Positions 35,548 to 45,278 of a stretch of DNA of 64,000 bases are shown in pieces; position 1 is the first letter of the stretch; the number at the start of each line of letters is the position of its first letter. The stretch is from contig NZ_BAAADO010000002.1 in the NCBI RefSeq assembly GCF_039522525.1, positions 582,634 through 646,633 of the forward strand, written 5' to 3'. Origin of the DNA: Salinibacillus aidingensis (GTDB taxonomy: Bacteria; Bacillota; Bacilli; Bacillales; Alkalibacillaceae). Made by a program: the position numbers and the translations under genes. The notes under the pieces are model-generated. The model was not told the origin of the DNA and made no database searches. It saw only the letters and a program-made list of their open reading frames with translations.

Positions 35548-35580
35548 AAAAGCTCTCACTGAGTGTCAGTGGGAGCTTTT
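35548..35580 (+). terminator. terminator of the BCCT gene
   Basis: A 15-bp stem AAAAGCTCTCACTGA / TCAGTGGGAGCTTTT (one G-T pair) with a 3-base loop; symmetric A/T flanks allow bidirectional use. Confidence 0.85.
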
Positions 35581-36034
35581 ATCTCTCTTTTTCATACTAG
35601 TGATAACAGCTATTTCAAACGCTTTAGTAGCTGAACAAATTTGAAAGTTAATACTAATATTTATAATTGCAATACGCCTTACAAATACCTGCTTCGTTAA
35701 TTGAATAACTCACGGGCCAGTAATGGTTCCTGTACTCTTATCTTCTCTTTATAAGGAAGACATTATCGTTGGATTAGCACCGTACCAAGTTTGGTGATCA
35801 TTATGCACTGTATATGGTCGAATCCAGCTAACACCAAATTGAAACATTTGACATTAGTGTCCCTCCTTCTATGCAAAATAGCTTTGAATGGCTACTAATT
35901 AATTAAACAGAAAGAGGAGCTAATCCTGCTTGATTAATTCCTCTTTCTTCTTGAGTCATCAACGACTCTTCTTGTATCCTATTCTCATCTAATACATCTA
36001 ATAGTCTTTTATTAAATTTATCATCTTTATTAGT
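35581..36034. other. intergenic region, possible decayed sequence
   Basis: No intact gene. A hairpin with 10-bp arms AGAAAGAGGA / TCCTCTTTCT (35909-35918, 35939-35948) lies 3' of mqo and may terminate it. The stretch 35740-35880 has a few short readings that could be remnants of a mobile element, but nothing I can identify. Confidence 0.4.
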
Positions 36035-37540
36035 TTAATTCGCCATATACGCTTCTGTTCTTTCAAGATGAAGAGCCTCATTTGCTGTAGACCGAACCTC
36101 ACGCAGCAGCTCAGGGTTGTCCATTAAGGATTCCCCATAGGACGGGATCATTTCTTTTATTTTTGGCTCCCATTCCTCCAGCTGCTCAGGGAAACATTTT
36201 TGAATGACCTCAAGCATGACGTGAACAGCCGTGGATGCACCTGGGGAAGCTCCAAGCAATGCAGCAATGGAACCATCTTCGGCACTGACGACCTCGGTAC
36301 CAAATTGAAGAGTTCCTTTTCCTTTTTCCTCCGTATCCTTGATGACTTGTACACGCTGGCCGGCGACGACCAAATCCCAATCATCAGACTGAGCATCCGG
36401 GATAAACTCTCTTAGCTCTTCCATACGTCTTTCTTTCGTTAACAGCACCTGCTGAATCAGGTACTTGGTTAACGGGAAGTTTTTCACACCTGCAGCCAGC
36501 ATAGTAAATAAATTGTGCGGTTTGATCGACGTGAAGAGATCCAGCAATGAACCCGTTTTCAAAAACTTTGGCGAAAAGCCGGCAAAGGGTCCAAATAAAA
36601 GGGATCTCTTGTTGTCTATAAATCTGGTATCCAGGTGCGGAACCGACATGGGAGGTGCCCCAACCTTTGCTTTGCCATAGACTTTGGCATAATGCCTGTC
36701 TATCACATCAGGATTGTTACACACCATAAACAGACCGCTTACAGGGAAGCCGCCAATTCCCTTGCCCTCTGGAATGCCGGATTTTTGCAGTAAATGGAGA
36801 CTTCCTCCTCCACCTCCAACAAAAATGAATTTTGCTGTATGATGCTCCACATTGCCGTTATTGTGGTTTTTTACCTTAAGCTCCCATCGGCCGTCCTGGG
36901 TACGCTTTATATCTTTGACACTATGTCCGTAATTCACTTCAACCCCTTGAGTCTCTAAGTGGTTAAATAATTTACGGGTCAGGGCTCCAAAATTCACATC
37001 CGTTCCCGAATCCATTTTGGTTGCCGCTATCGGCTCATCGGCTGTACGGTCATCCATAATCACCGGAATCCAATCCTTTAATTTTTCCGGGTCATCAGAA
37101 AATTCCATGCCCTCAAATAACGGATTTTTTGACAGCGCTTTAAAACGTTTCTTCAAAAAGGATACATTCTGCTCTCCATGCACCAAACTCATATGTGGGA
37201 GGGGCTGAATAAATTCCTGTGGATGCTGAATCCGATTCTGGTTGACAAGATAAGACCAGAACTGTTTGGATACCTGAAACTGTTCATTAATTTTTATGGC
37301 TTTCCGAATGTCAATCGATCCATCTGCTTGTTCCGGGGTGTAGTTCAGCTCACAGAGGGCAGAGTGTCCGGTTCCTGCATTGTTCCACTCATTGGAGCTT
37401 TCCTCTCCGGACTTGCTGAGCTTCTCAAAAACTTTAATATTCCAATCTGTCTCTAATTCTTTTAACAATGAGCCCAAAGTCGCACTCATAATTCCTGCAC
37501 CAATTAAGATTACGTCTGTGCTAGTTTGTTGATTACTCAT
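36035..37540 (-). CDS. mqo: malate:quinone oxidoreductase
   Basis: 501 residues, usual Mqo length. FAD-dependent peripheral membrane enzyme oxidising malate to oxaloacetate with quinone as acceptor. N-terminal FAD motif VILIGAGIMSATLGSLLKEL; family stretches NEWNNAGTGHSALCELNYTP, FIFVGGGGGSLHLLQKSGIP, GKAKVGAPPMSVPHLDTR, RSLLFGPFAGFSPKFLK and LLGASPGASTAVHVMLEV. The ATG at 37540 follows GGAAGG; the reading extended to 37573 lacks a site. Neighbours are a LysR regulator and malate synthase G, whose product malate is the substrate, so the three genes make a metabolic module. Confidence 0.96.
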   Translation of the reverse strand: MSNQQTSTDVILIGAGIMSATLGSLLKELETDWNIKVFEKLSKSGEESSNEWNNAGTGHSALCELNYTPEQADGSIDIRKAIKINEQFQVSKQFWSYLVNQNRIQHPQEFIQPLPHMSLVHGEQNVSFLKKRFKALSKNPLFEGMEFSDDPEKLKDWIPVIMDDRTADEPIAATKMDSGTDVNFGALTRKLFNHLETQGVEVNYGHSVKDIKRTQDGRWELKVKNHNNGNVEHHTAKFIFVGGGGGSLHLLQKSGIPEGKGIGGFPVSGLFMVCNNPDVIDRHYAKVYGKAKVGAPPMSVPHLDTRFIDNKRSLLFGPFAGFSPKFLKTGSLLDLFTSIKPHNLFTMLAAGVKNFPLTKYLIQQVLLTKERRMEELREFIPDAQSDDWDLVVAGQRVQVIKDTEEKGKGTLQFGTEVVSAEDGSIAALLGASPGASTAVHVMLEVIQKCFPEQLEEWEPKIKEMIPSYGESLMDNPELLREVRSTANEALHLERTEAYMAN

Positions 37541-37771
37541 TTTTACCTTCCTTATCACTAAGATTGTAATCATGAAATCGTTATTCTCGTTAGGTATAAC
37601 TAATTGTTATTCTACCTATAACCATATCATATTTTAGTATAATTATTAATACAATTTTTCTTATTCTCTGATAATTACGGAATCCGAGAACACCCGTTTA
37701 ATCAGACGATAAGTGTATGTAACAGCACAAATAATGGGTGTTCCAGAATTATTACGTGCAGAAAAGTAAAG

Positions 37772-38659
37772 CTATGAATCAACCACCCGTTCAGACATGT
37801 GAATAAATTCCCGTACCGAAAAAGGCAGATACCGATTTTTACTCCAAATCATCCCCAATCCAAGATGCAGAGGGGATTCCTCCAGAGGAATTGTTCTGAT
37901 TGCAGGATGAGAGATGTCTTCACAGATCTTCTTCGGCAGCAGGGCAATTCCCAATTTGGAGCTGACCATCTCCAGCATAAATTCCTTTTGTGAGCTTTCA
38001 CAAACAATGGACGGAGAGAATTGATGCCGGGAGCATTCTTCAATAATATGATCATACAGGGAAAAGTCATTTCGATACAAAATAAAGGATTCGTCCTTAA
38101 GGTCACCGAAATACACATTTTCCTGCCTGACTAGAGGATTTTCGTGATGAACGACGAGCATGAGGGGATCCTTGACGATTTCCATTTTCTCAAACTCCTG
38201 GTTATTGTCAGGCAGGTTACACACCAGTCCGATATCAAGCGATCCTTCCTTCACTCCCTGTTTAATCGCCTTCGTACCCACCTCTCTTAACGTAAGGTCG
38301 ATCAAAGGATATAGTTCTTTAAACCGGCTGATTAGCTTGGCAAAAAAGGCAGCCCCGACGATTGGTGGAATGCCAATACGTATTTCTCCCTTTTTTAATT
38401 CCATAATATCGGTTAGTTCAGCTGTCAGGTTATTAAAGGATTCCAGCACGTGCTTGGCATTCATGAACACCGCCTTTCCTGCATCCGTTAAGTAAACCTG
38501 CCTGGCTGCACGGTAAAACAAAGGCACCCCTAACTCACCCTCTAAATTTTTAATCGCTTTACTGAGGGACGGCTGGGAGACATGCAGGCTGGCAGCGGCT
38601 TTGGTAAAACTGGATTGCCTGGCTACCTCAGAAAAGTATTCCAACTGACGAATATCCAT
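37772..38659 (-). CDS. LysR-family transcriptional regulator
   Basis: 295 residues. Winged helix-turn-helix 1-60 (LEYFSEVARQSSFTKAAASL, HVSQPSLSKAIKNLEGELGV) and a LysR effector-binding domain from about 90 (GEIRIGIPPIVGAAFFAKLI). Divergently transcribed from malate synthase G across 150 bases, the standard arrangement for a LysR regulator and its target. Likely activator or repressor of glcB (and possibly mqo), with glyoxylate, malate or a related acid as effector (inference). The ATG at 38659 has AAGGGGGG at the right distance; GTG at 38665 is too close. Confidence 0.88.
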   Translation of the reverse strand: MDIRQLEYFSEVARQSSFTKAAASLHVSQPSLSKAIKNLEGELGVPLFYRAARQVYLTDAGKAVFMNAKHVLESFNNLTAELTDIMELKKGEIRIGIPPIVGAAFFAKLISRFKELYPLIDLTLREVGTKAIKQGVKEGSLDIGLVCNLPDNNQEFEKMEIVKDPLMLVVHHENPLVRQENVYFGDLKDESFILYRNDFSLYDHIIEECSRHQFSPSIVCESSQKEFMLEMVSSKLGIALLPKKICEDISHPAIRTIPLEESPLHLGLGMIWSKNRYLPFSVREFIHMSERVVDS

Positions 38660-38690
38660 GTTCACCCCCCTTCCTATAGCTTATTGGAAT

Positions 38691-38700
38691 AATACGTATT
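38691..38700. promoter_or_regulatory. candidate LysR operator
   Basis: The palindrome AATACGTATT lies between the divergent LysR and glcB genes, flanked by CCTATA (about 38673) and TATAGG (about 38720), giving nested dyads as expected for a LysR regulatory region. Confidence 0.4.
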
Positions 38701-38808
38701 CAAAATATGTATTTTTGTTATAGGCTATCTGTATTATAAGATATAAATAACAGAATAAAAAGAATTGTCCTTCAATTTTGAAATGATAATTTTAAGGAGG
38801 CGAAGTGT

Positions 38809-40986
38809 GTGGGGAACTATGTGACAACCGGGAATTATAAGGTTGCTGAGGAATTGTATGAATTTATAAATCAGGAGGTTCTGCCCGGGACTGGTTTGGA
38901 TCAGGATACGTTCTGGACAGACGTTGAACGTGTGATTGGTGAATTAATGCCCGAGAACCAGCGGCTGCTGGAGCATCGGGAAAAATTGCAGAAGGAGATT
39001 TCCCAGTGGCATAAAGAAAATAAGGGGAATTTTAACTTTGCTCAATACAAAGCATTTTTGGAAGAGATTGGGTACTTGGAGCCTGAAGTGAGTGATTTCA
39101 AGGTGACCACGCAAAACGTTGACGATGAAGTCACCATACAGGCAGGTCCGCAGCTGGTCGTGCCGGTGAATAATGCACGTTATGCCTTAAACGCTGCCAA
39201 TGCCCGCTGGGGAAGCCTGTATGATGCCCTTTATGGATCAGACATCATCAGTGAGGAGGACGGAGCGGAAAAAACCGGCGCCTACAATCCGATTCGGGGG
39301 CAAAAGGTCATTGCCTATGCCAGGGAATTTCTCGATCAGGCTGTACCTTTAGCTAATCATTCTCACAAAGAAGCAACTGGCTATAAGATTTCTAATGGCC
39401 AATTATCTGTTTCTCTTGAAAATGGCGAAACTGCCAATCTTATGAACCCTGAACAGCTCATTGGCTACACAGGAAAAACAGATGAAGCATCCAGCATTTT
39501 GTTAAAAAATAATGATTTGCATATTGAAATTCAGATTGATAAAAACGACTCTATCGGGAGAACGGATCTGGCCGGTGTGAAGGATGTTTATATTGAGTCC
39601 GCCATTACAACCATTATGGACTGTGAGGATTCAGTCACAGCCGTAGATGTAGAAGACAAAGTACTCGTGTATAAAAACTGGCTGGGACTTACAAAAGGAG
39701 ACTTAACATCCACTTTCTCCAAAAACGGAAAAACCATCACCAGATCCCTAAACCCTGACCGTGAGTATACGTCAGTGAATGGAGAAACCGTTACCCTGCA
39801 CGGTCGCTCACTGATGTTCGTTCGAAACGTCGGGCATTTAATGACAACCAGTGCCGTTCTTAATGAAAAGGGCCAGGAAGTTCCTGAGGGGATTTTAGAT
39901 TGCATCATTACAAGTCTGATTGCCAAGCACGACCTATTACAGACAGGGTCCTATCGAAACTCTTCTGAAGGCTCGGTCTATATTGTGAAGCCTAAAATGC
40001 ACGGTTCAAAGGAAGTCGCTTTTTCCAATCAAATGTTTGAAAAAGTGGAAGACATGCTTGGTTTAGAACGAAACACCTTGAAAATCGGGGTTATGGATGA
40101 GGAACGCCGCACAACCCTCAACCTGAAGAATTGCATCAAAGAGGTTAAAGACCGAATTGTATTTATTAATACCGGTTTTTTAGATCGAACAGGCGATGAA
40201 ATTCATACCTCAATGGAAGCAGGGCCAATGGTGCGTAAAAATGACATGAAATCACTAACCTGGCTCCAGAGTTATGAAAAGGCCAATGTCAGTGTTGGTC
40301 TGGCATGTGGATTACAGGGGCATGCCCAAATTGGAAAAGGAATGTGGGCCATGCCGGAGCTCATGAAGGATATGATAGAAAAGAAAATCGGCCAGCTTGA
40401 AGCAGGTGCCAATACGGCGTGGGTGCCATCCCCAACCGCTGCTACTCTGCATGCCCTTCATTATCATCAGGTTGATGTAAAAGCGGTTCAGGCGCAGCTG
40501 ATCAATAAGAATGAGGATTACACCGATGACATCCTTACGATACCTATTGCCGAAAAACCCGACTGGACTCAGGACGAAATCCAGGAAGAGCTGAACAACA
40601 ATGCTCAAGGTATTCTTGGTTATGTCGTTCGCTGGGTCGACCAGGGCATTGGCTGCTCAACGGTTCCGGATATTAATGACATTGGGCTCATGGAGGACCG
40701 TGCAACACTACGAATATCAAGTCAGCATATGGCGAACTGGCTCCACCATGGAATTTGTACGGAGGAGCAGGTCGTAGAAACCCTGAAACGAATGTCCAAA
40801 ATCGTGGATGAGCAAAACGCAGGGGATCCTAACTATCAGCCAATGTACAATAACTTTGATCAGTCCGTTGCATTTCAGGCGGCTAAAGATCTCGTCCTTA
40901 AAGGTTATGATCAGCCAAACGGATATACGGAACCGATTTTGCACAAGCGCCGGTTAGAAGTGAAATCAAAAGTGACGGCAAACTAA
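38809..40986 (+). CDS. glcB: malate synthase G
   Basis: 725 residues, the length of the monomeric G isoform. Condenses glyoxylate and acetyl-CoA to malate. Seen: LNAANARWGSLYDALYGSD, SAITTIMDCEDSVTAVDVED (Mg-binding Glu/Asp), GRSLMFVRNVGHLMT, FINTGFLDRTGDEIHTSMEA, and the C-terminal QGIGCSTVPDINDIGLMEDR with the catalytic Asp. The start is GTG at 38809, 8 bases after AAGGAGG. No isocitrate lyase gene is next to it, so glyoxylate may come from glycolate, glycine or purine catabolism. Confidence 0.96.
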   Translation: MGNYVTTGNYKVAEELYEFINQEVLPGTGLDQDTFWTDVERVIGELMPENQRLLEHREKLQKEISQWHKENKGNFNFAQYKAFLEEIGYLEPEVSDFKVTTQNVDDEVTIQAGPQLVVPVNNARYALNAANARWGSLYDALYGSDIISEEDGAEKTGAYNPIRGQKVIAYAREFLDQAVPLANHSHKEATGYKISNGQLSVSLENGETANLMNPEQLIGYTGKTDEASSILLKNNDLHIEIQIDKNDSIGRTDLAGVKDVYIESAITTIMDCEDSVTAVDVEDKVLVYKNWLGLTKGDLTSTFSKNGKTITRSLNPDREYTSVNGETVTLHGRSLMFVRNVGHLMTTSAVLNEKGQEVPEGILDCIITSLIAKHDLLQTGSYRNSSEGSVYIVKPKMHGSKEVAFSNQMFEKVEDMLGLERNTLKIGVMDEERRTTLNLKNCIKEVKDRIVFINTGFLDRTGDEIHTSMEAGPMVRKNDMKSLTWLQSYEKANVSVGLACGLQGHAQIGKGMWAMPELMKDMIEKKIGQLEAGANTAWVPSPTAATLHALHYHQVDVKAVQAQLINKNEDYTDDILTIPIAEKPDWTQDEIQEELNNNAQGILGYVVRWVDQGIGCSTVPDINDIGLMEDRATLRISSQHMANWLHHGICTEEQVVETLKRMSKIVDEQNAGDPNYQPMYNNFDQSVAFQAAKDLVLKGYDQPNGYTEPILHKRRLEVKSKVTAN

Positions 40987-41020
40987 TCATTCTATAAGCT
41001 AAAACCATTGAACTCACATT

Positions 41021-41334
41021 GGGGCTGGGATATAAGTGTTTTCGCTAAAGGTAAATCCGAATAGGTGTAGGAACCACCGCTCCGGAAATATACTTCGCTT
41101 TCACCTAAGGGCACAAGTGCGACATCTACTCAAACTCCCTAAAGGTCGTTTTCGTAGTGTCTTCTTTGCCGCGGGCGGCTGGTAAGCCTCCTCCCGCGAA
41201 GAACAGGACGTTCAAGTGTCGGCGTTGGTACAGGACGTACCGCTTTTAGCCGACCAGGAGTCTACGTATATTTCCTCCGCTAAAGTGCCCTATATTCGGT
41301 TTATTACCAAGAACATTAGTTATGTCCCACCCTC
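41021..41334. repeat. foldback (MITE-like) intergenic element
   Basis: About 314 bases bounded by GGGGCTGGGATATAAGT and the inverted TTATGTCCCACCC. The two ends are imperfect inverted repeats over roughly 75 bases (shared blocks include CCGAATA and GGAAATATAC). The centre carries GC-rich hairpins (CGCGGGCGGCTGGTAAGCC). No coding potential. Similar GGGTGGGACATAA-ended elements recur in halophilic Bacillaceae as far as I recall. Confidence 0.6.
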
Positions 41335-41446
41335 TTTTTTATAATACAGAATTTTTTACTGAAATATTGCGGAGTACCAATCAGGAAAGGTCGCTACCAC
41401 CTATGTTCTTACCGGCACAACCAATGAGGACATGAACCTGTGCGTC

Positions 41447-42841
41447 TCATGCCCTCGCTAATTTGATACTTAATGGATTGATCTTCTCCCACATACTTCC
41501 TACCTGCAGCAGCAGAGATTCCGAAAGATGATTTCCCATAAATTGCATACCAGCCGGAAGACCTCTCGAATTGAATCCCATAGGTACCGACAAACCGGGG
41601 ATCCCCGTTAGATTTACAGGCGCGGTAAAAGGTAAACATTCTTTCACAACATGTAAGTTCTGATCGAGCCAGTTTTCACGAAATGCCGGGGTTCGAATCG
41701 GTATCGTGGGGCCAAGCATAATATCCACTTCCTTAAAGGCCTCTTGAATACCTTTAACCATCCTTCTCCTGGCTTGCTGGGCTTTGACATATTGCGGCGA
41801 ATTCGTCAGTGAGCCCGCCAAAAAGAACGATCGGATATCTGCGGAATAGAGCTCTGAGTGGGTCTGCAACCACTCATGATGGAGAGCGGATGCTTCACCT
41901 GTTACAGTCAAATAACCGGCAAATGTAGACATAGAAAGCTCCGGAACCTCAATTTCCCTTACTTCAGCCCCTAAATGCTGGAGAGCTTTTATAGCATTTT
42001 GAAAAAGCTTTTCCACTTCCGGGTCCAATCCCTCAAGATAATAGGCAGGAACACCGATTGTAATGCCGTTCATTTCTTTGTTCAGATTTTCTGTATAATC
42101 AGGAATCTCCACCTTAAGACTTGCAGGATCATTGGGATCATACCCCGCCATATGATTTAGCATGAGCGCTAAATCTGATACGGAGCGCGCCATAGGTCCC
42201 GCCGTATCCAATGACCAGGCTGTCGGGAACACTCCATATGTGCTGACTAGCCCATACGTCGGCTTTAACCCGTATACACCACACATCGAAGCGGGCAAAC
42301 GAATGGAGCCAAATGTATCCGTTCCAGTAGCTACCGTTGCAAGTCCTGCCGCTAAGGATGTTGTCCCGCCACTGCTTGAACCGCCGGGCATGTATTTACG
42401 ATTCCAGGGATTTCGGGTCGTACCAAAGAACGGATTGGTGCCTGTTGAACCGGCTGCAAGTTCATGCATGTTTTGCTTTCCCAGCATAATTCCGCCTGCT
42501 CCCAGCAGTTTATCCACTGCTGTTGCATTTTTTTCAGGGACGGAATGGGCAAAGAGTCCGGATCCTACTGTTGTCCGTATTCCTTTTGTATCATAATTAT
42601 CTTTTATCCCCATCGGAATTCCGTGAAGAGGTCCCTTATACTCTCCACGCATAATTTCGTCTTCCGCTTCTTTCGCCTGCTGAAGGGCTAAATCGGGAAG
42701 CGGGGTAATATAGGTATGGAGATCGGAATCAAACGTTTGGATACGATTTAAAAAATGCGTTGTCAGTTCCACAGGAGAAAGTTGCTTTGATTTGATGAAC
42801 GAAGCAAGTTCCGATGCTGTCAGGAAGGCTGGATCTGTCAT
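41447..42841 (-). CDS. amidase-signature-family hydrolase
   Basis: 464 residues. Ser-cisSer-Lys triad: Lys80 in PMGIKDNYDT, cis-Ser155 in MPGGSSSGG, nucleophile Ser179 in GTDTFGSIRLPA. The position before the last Gly-Ser, usually Gly, is Phe177, which may reshape the active site. Other family stretches: MLGKQNMHELAAGSTGTNP and LPAGMQFMG. Relatives include AtzE/AtzF (biuret, allophanate), GatA and indoleacetamide hydrolases; GatB/GatC partners are absent, so tRNA amidation is unlikely. Its start overlaps the stop of a 61-residue gene that resembles the AtzG/GatC small subunit. Substrate unknown. Confidence 0.88.
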   Translation of the reverse strand: MTDPAFLTASELASFIKSKQLSPVELTTHFLNRIQTFDSDLHTYITPLPDLALQQAKEAEDEIMRGEYKGPLHGIPMGIKDNYDTKGIRTTVGSGLFAHSVPEKNATAVDKLLGAGGIMLGKQNMHELAAGSTGTNPFFGTTRNPWNRKYMPGGSSSGGTTSLAAGLATVATGTDTFGSIRLPASMCGVYGLKPTYGLVSTYGVFPTAWSLDTAGPMARSVSDLALMLNHMAGYDPNDPASLKVEIPDYTENLNKEMNGITIGVPAYYLEGLDPEVEKLFQNAIKALQHLGAEVREIEVPELSMSTFAGYLTVTGEASALHHEWLQTHSELYSADIRSFFLAGSLTNSPQYVKAQQARRRMVKGIQEAFKEVDIMLGPTIPIRTPAFRENWLDQNLHVVKECLPFTAPVNLTGIPGLSVPMGFNSRGLPAGMQFMGNHLSESLLLQVGSMWEKINPLSIKLARA

Positions 42842-43023
42842 CGTATCACCTCCTTATCTACCACTGTTACAGGTACTTCCATATTTAAGTGCGGAAACAC
42901 ATGCAGAGATGTCTGGGCCTGATTCATCGTCAAAAGCAGGTTTTGGATATAAGGAATGTCAGTCGTATACACGGGCAGCCCCTGTACGTATAATCCCTGT
43001 CTGATAAAGGCTTCATCAATCAT
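42838..43023 (-). CDS. AtzG/GatC-like small partner of the amidase
   Basis: 61 residues with a strong AAAGGAGG site before the ATG at 43023; the stop TGA overlaps the amidase ATG (ATGA). It reads as two short helices (DEAFIRQGLYVQGL, YIQNLLLTMNQAQTSL) followed by an extended tail (HVFPHLNMEVPVTVVDKE). This order, with F-P then an acidic/Pro segment, resembles AtzG, the GatC-like subunit that stabilises the AtzE amidase. The match is by pattern, not by detailed similarity. Translational coupling supports a complex. Confidence 0.6.
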   Translation of the reverse strand: MIDEAFIRQGLYVQGLPVYTTDIPYIQNLLLTMNQAQTSLHVFPHLNMEVPVTVVDKEVIR

Positions 43024-43173
43024 CCGATATACCTCCTTTGTGCGGGTATAATACCCTATGAAAGGGTAACGCTAATGTGCAAAGCCATAATATGTAATTT
43101 TGTTCTAATTCCAGAACAGGTTACATAGATATGTATATGGCTAAGAAAATTCAACGTTAGGATGGGTGATTAC

Positions 43174-45231
43174 ATGGATAATAAGTCATCAAGACACCAC
43201 AATCCAGCTGGTCAAAATCCTAAACAGGAGCAGTTGGATCAGTACCGCAGACAAAACACCGGAAAGCCAATGACAACAAATCAAAAAAGGAAGATATCAA
43301 ATGATTCAGATATTTTAACAGCCGGTGAACGCGGTCCTTCCTTACATCAAGATTGGCATTATTTTGAAAAAATGACTCATTTCGTGCAGGAAGAGGAACC
43401 GGAAAGAACGGTTCATGCAAGAGGTTACAGTGCCTATGGGGAGTTTGAATGCTATCAGTCGATGAGGCACGTGACAAAGGCCGGATTTTTACAGGAACCC
43501 GGAAAAAAGACTCCGTTGACAATTCGTTTTTCTACCGTACAAGGACCTAGAGGGTCTTATGATACGGCAAGAGATTTACGTTGTCAGGGCGTTAAGTTTT
43601 ATACTGAAGAAGGAAATTATGATTTGACAACCATTGATATGCCTGTATTAATTAATCAGGACCCCATGAAATTTCCGGATGCGATGCACGCATACCAATC
43701 CAAGCCGGATGATGATATCCCGACAGCTACAGGTGCACATGACTATTTTTGGGATTATGTAGCTAACAATCCAGAATCCCTCCATATGGTGGAATGGATT
43801 ATGTCCGGCCGGGGTATTTTAAGAAGTTACCGAATGATGGAATCCTGGTCCATTAATACTTATTTATTTGTGAATGAAGAAGGAAGAGCTACCTTCGTCC
43901 GGTTTGTGTGGAAACCGGTTCTCGGCGTGCATCCTCTGCTTCAGGATGAGGCCATCAAGCTTGGGGGAATTGACCCGGACTATCACCGGAAGGATTTGCG
44001 AGAGGCCATTAGCCGTGGAGATTATCCTGAATATGAATTAGGTGTCCAGCTCGTTCCGATGGAGGATGAATTCAAATACGATTTTGATATTCTCGATCCT
44101 TCAAAGTTTTGGCCAGAAGAGTTAATCCCCGTTCATATTGTCGGGAAGATGACTTTAAATAGAAACATTAATAATTACCATACCGAATCAGAACAAGTGG
44201 CCTTTAACCCAGCAAATGTCGTTCCGGGCATTGATTTCTCCAATGATCCCGTGCTGCAGGGAAGGTTAATTGCTTATCATGCTGCACAATTACATCGAAT
44301 TGGAACGAACTTTCAGGAATTACCGATCAATAAACCGATTTGTCCATTTCACAATAATCAGCGACGAGGCCCTATGAGATATCGAATCGATGTGGATGAG
44401 GTCAACTATCATAGAAATTCGCTGGCCAACAACACCCCATACACAACGCCCCCAGAAGAAGGCGGTTATACACATTATCCTAAGAAGGTTGACGGAGTCG
44501 TTATACGAAACCGAAGCGAATCGTTCAACGACTACTTTTCACAACCGAGGATCTTCTGGAACAGTCTGACGCCTGTGGAGAAACAGCATACCATAGATGC
44601 GTTCAGCTATCAGCTCGGTAAAGTAGAAAGCGAATCTGTCCGCCAGCAGAATGTGAATTTACTTGTTAATGTAGATAAGGATCTGGCTTGCACAGTTGCT
44701 GATAATATCGGGGTAGAGCGTCCAAGCGGCACCCATGTTCCCGTTTCAACCAGCTATCCTTCTCTCAGCCTGGAAAATACACCAAAATATGCCGCTACCC
44801 TAAAAGTTGGCGTCATCATTGGAGACGGGTTCAACGGTCAGGAAGTCACCAATACGCTGAACTTCCTGCAGAACAATCATGTTTACATTGAAGTTATAAG
44901 CAACAAACTTGGTAACGTTACAGGCGCCGATGGTACACAAATTAAGGTGAATCAAACCTTTATGACTGCCAGCCCTTATCTATATGACACGATTTATGTT
45001 GTCGGTGGTGATATGGGCAATCAGACCAAATTTATGCAGGACGTTACCGATTATGTTCACAACGCCTATAAGCATTACAAACCAATCGGTGTGGCCACCA
45101 CCGGACAGAACTTTATTCAAACCTCACAAAACAACAACCTGGCAGGTGTCGTATTTGCAGCGAATAATCCTAACTTTGCTGAGGACTATCTGGCAGCTAT
45201 CGCCCAGCAGCGATTCTGGAATCGAACCTAA
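43174..45231 (+). CDS. KatE-like large-subunit catalase, distal Asn missing (first copy)
   Basis: 685 residues, architecture of HPII/KatE clade 2: catalase core 40-500, then a C-terminal DJ-1/PfpI-like domain (about 545-685, LKVGVIIGDGFNGQEVTNTL). Distal His81 (TVHARGYSAYG) and proximal Tyr368/Arg364 (LQGRLIAYHAAQLHR) are kept, so heme binding is expected. The canonical NYDLVGNNIPVFF segment is NYDLTTIDMPVLI: the catalytic distal Asn is Ile154, its neighbour Asp155. Catalase activity may be reduced or changed to another peroxide or oxygenation chemistry (inference). ATG at 43174 behind GGATGGGTGAT. A second such gene follows in tandem. Confidence 0.88.
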   Translation: MDNKSSRHHNPAGQNPKQEQLDQYRRQNTGKPMTTNQKRKISNDSDILTAGERGPSLHQDWHYFEKMTHFVQEEEPERTVHARGYSAYGEFECYQSMRHVTKAGFLQEPGKKTPLTIRFSTVQGPRGSYDTARDLRCQGVKFYTEEGNYDLTTIDMPVLINQDPMKFPDAMHAYQSKPDDDIPTATGAHDYFWDYVANNPESLHMVEWIMSGRGILRSYRMMESWSINTYLFVNEEGRATFVRFVWKPVLGVHPLLQDEAIKLGGIDPDYHRKDLREAISRGDYPEYELGVQLVPMEDEFKYDFDILDPSKFWPEELIPVHIVGKMTLNRNINNYHTESEQVAFNPANVVPGIDFSNDPVLQGRLIAYHAAQLHRIGTNFQELPINKPICPFHNNQRRGPMRYRIDVDEVNYHRNSLANNTPYTTPPEEGGYTHYPKKVDGVVIRNRSESFNDYFSQPRIFWNSLTPVEKQHTIDAFSYQLGKVESESVRQQNVNLLVNVDKDLACTVADNIGVERPSGTHVPVSTSYPSLSLENTPKYAATLKVGVIIGDGFNGQEVTNTLNFLQNNHVYIEVISNKLGNVTGADGTQIKVNQTFMTASPYLYDTIYVVGGDMGNQTKFMQDVTDYVHNAYKHYKPIGVATTGQNFIQTSQNNNLAGVVFAANNPNFAEDYLAAIAQQRFWNRT

Positions 45232-45278
45232 TATTCCGTGCTTCTGTCAGTAACCCAAAGATCAAGCGTAAATAGAGT

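Noticed and set aside
35740..35880. IS21-like transposase remnant
   Set aside because: A few codon-like stretches, but no recognisable motif or inverted ends; cannot be supported.
42162..42596. 144-codon plus-strand ORF inside the amidase gene
   Set aside because: Shadow of the amidase reading frame on the opposite strand.
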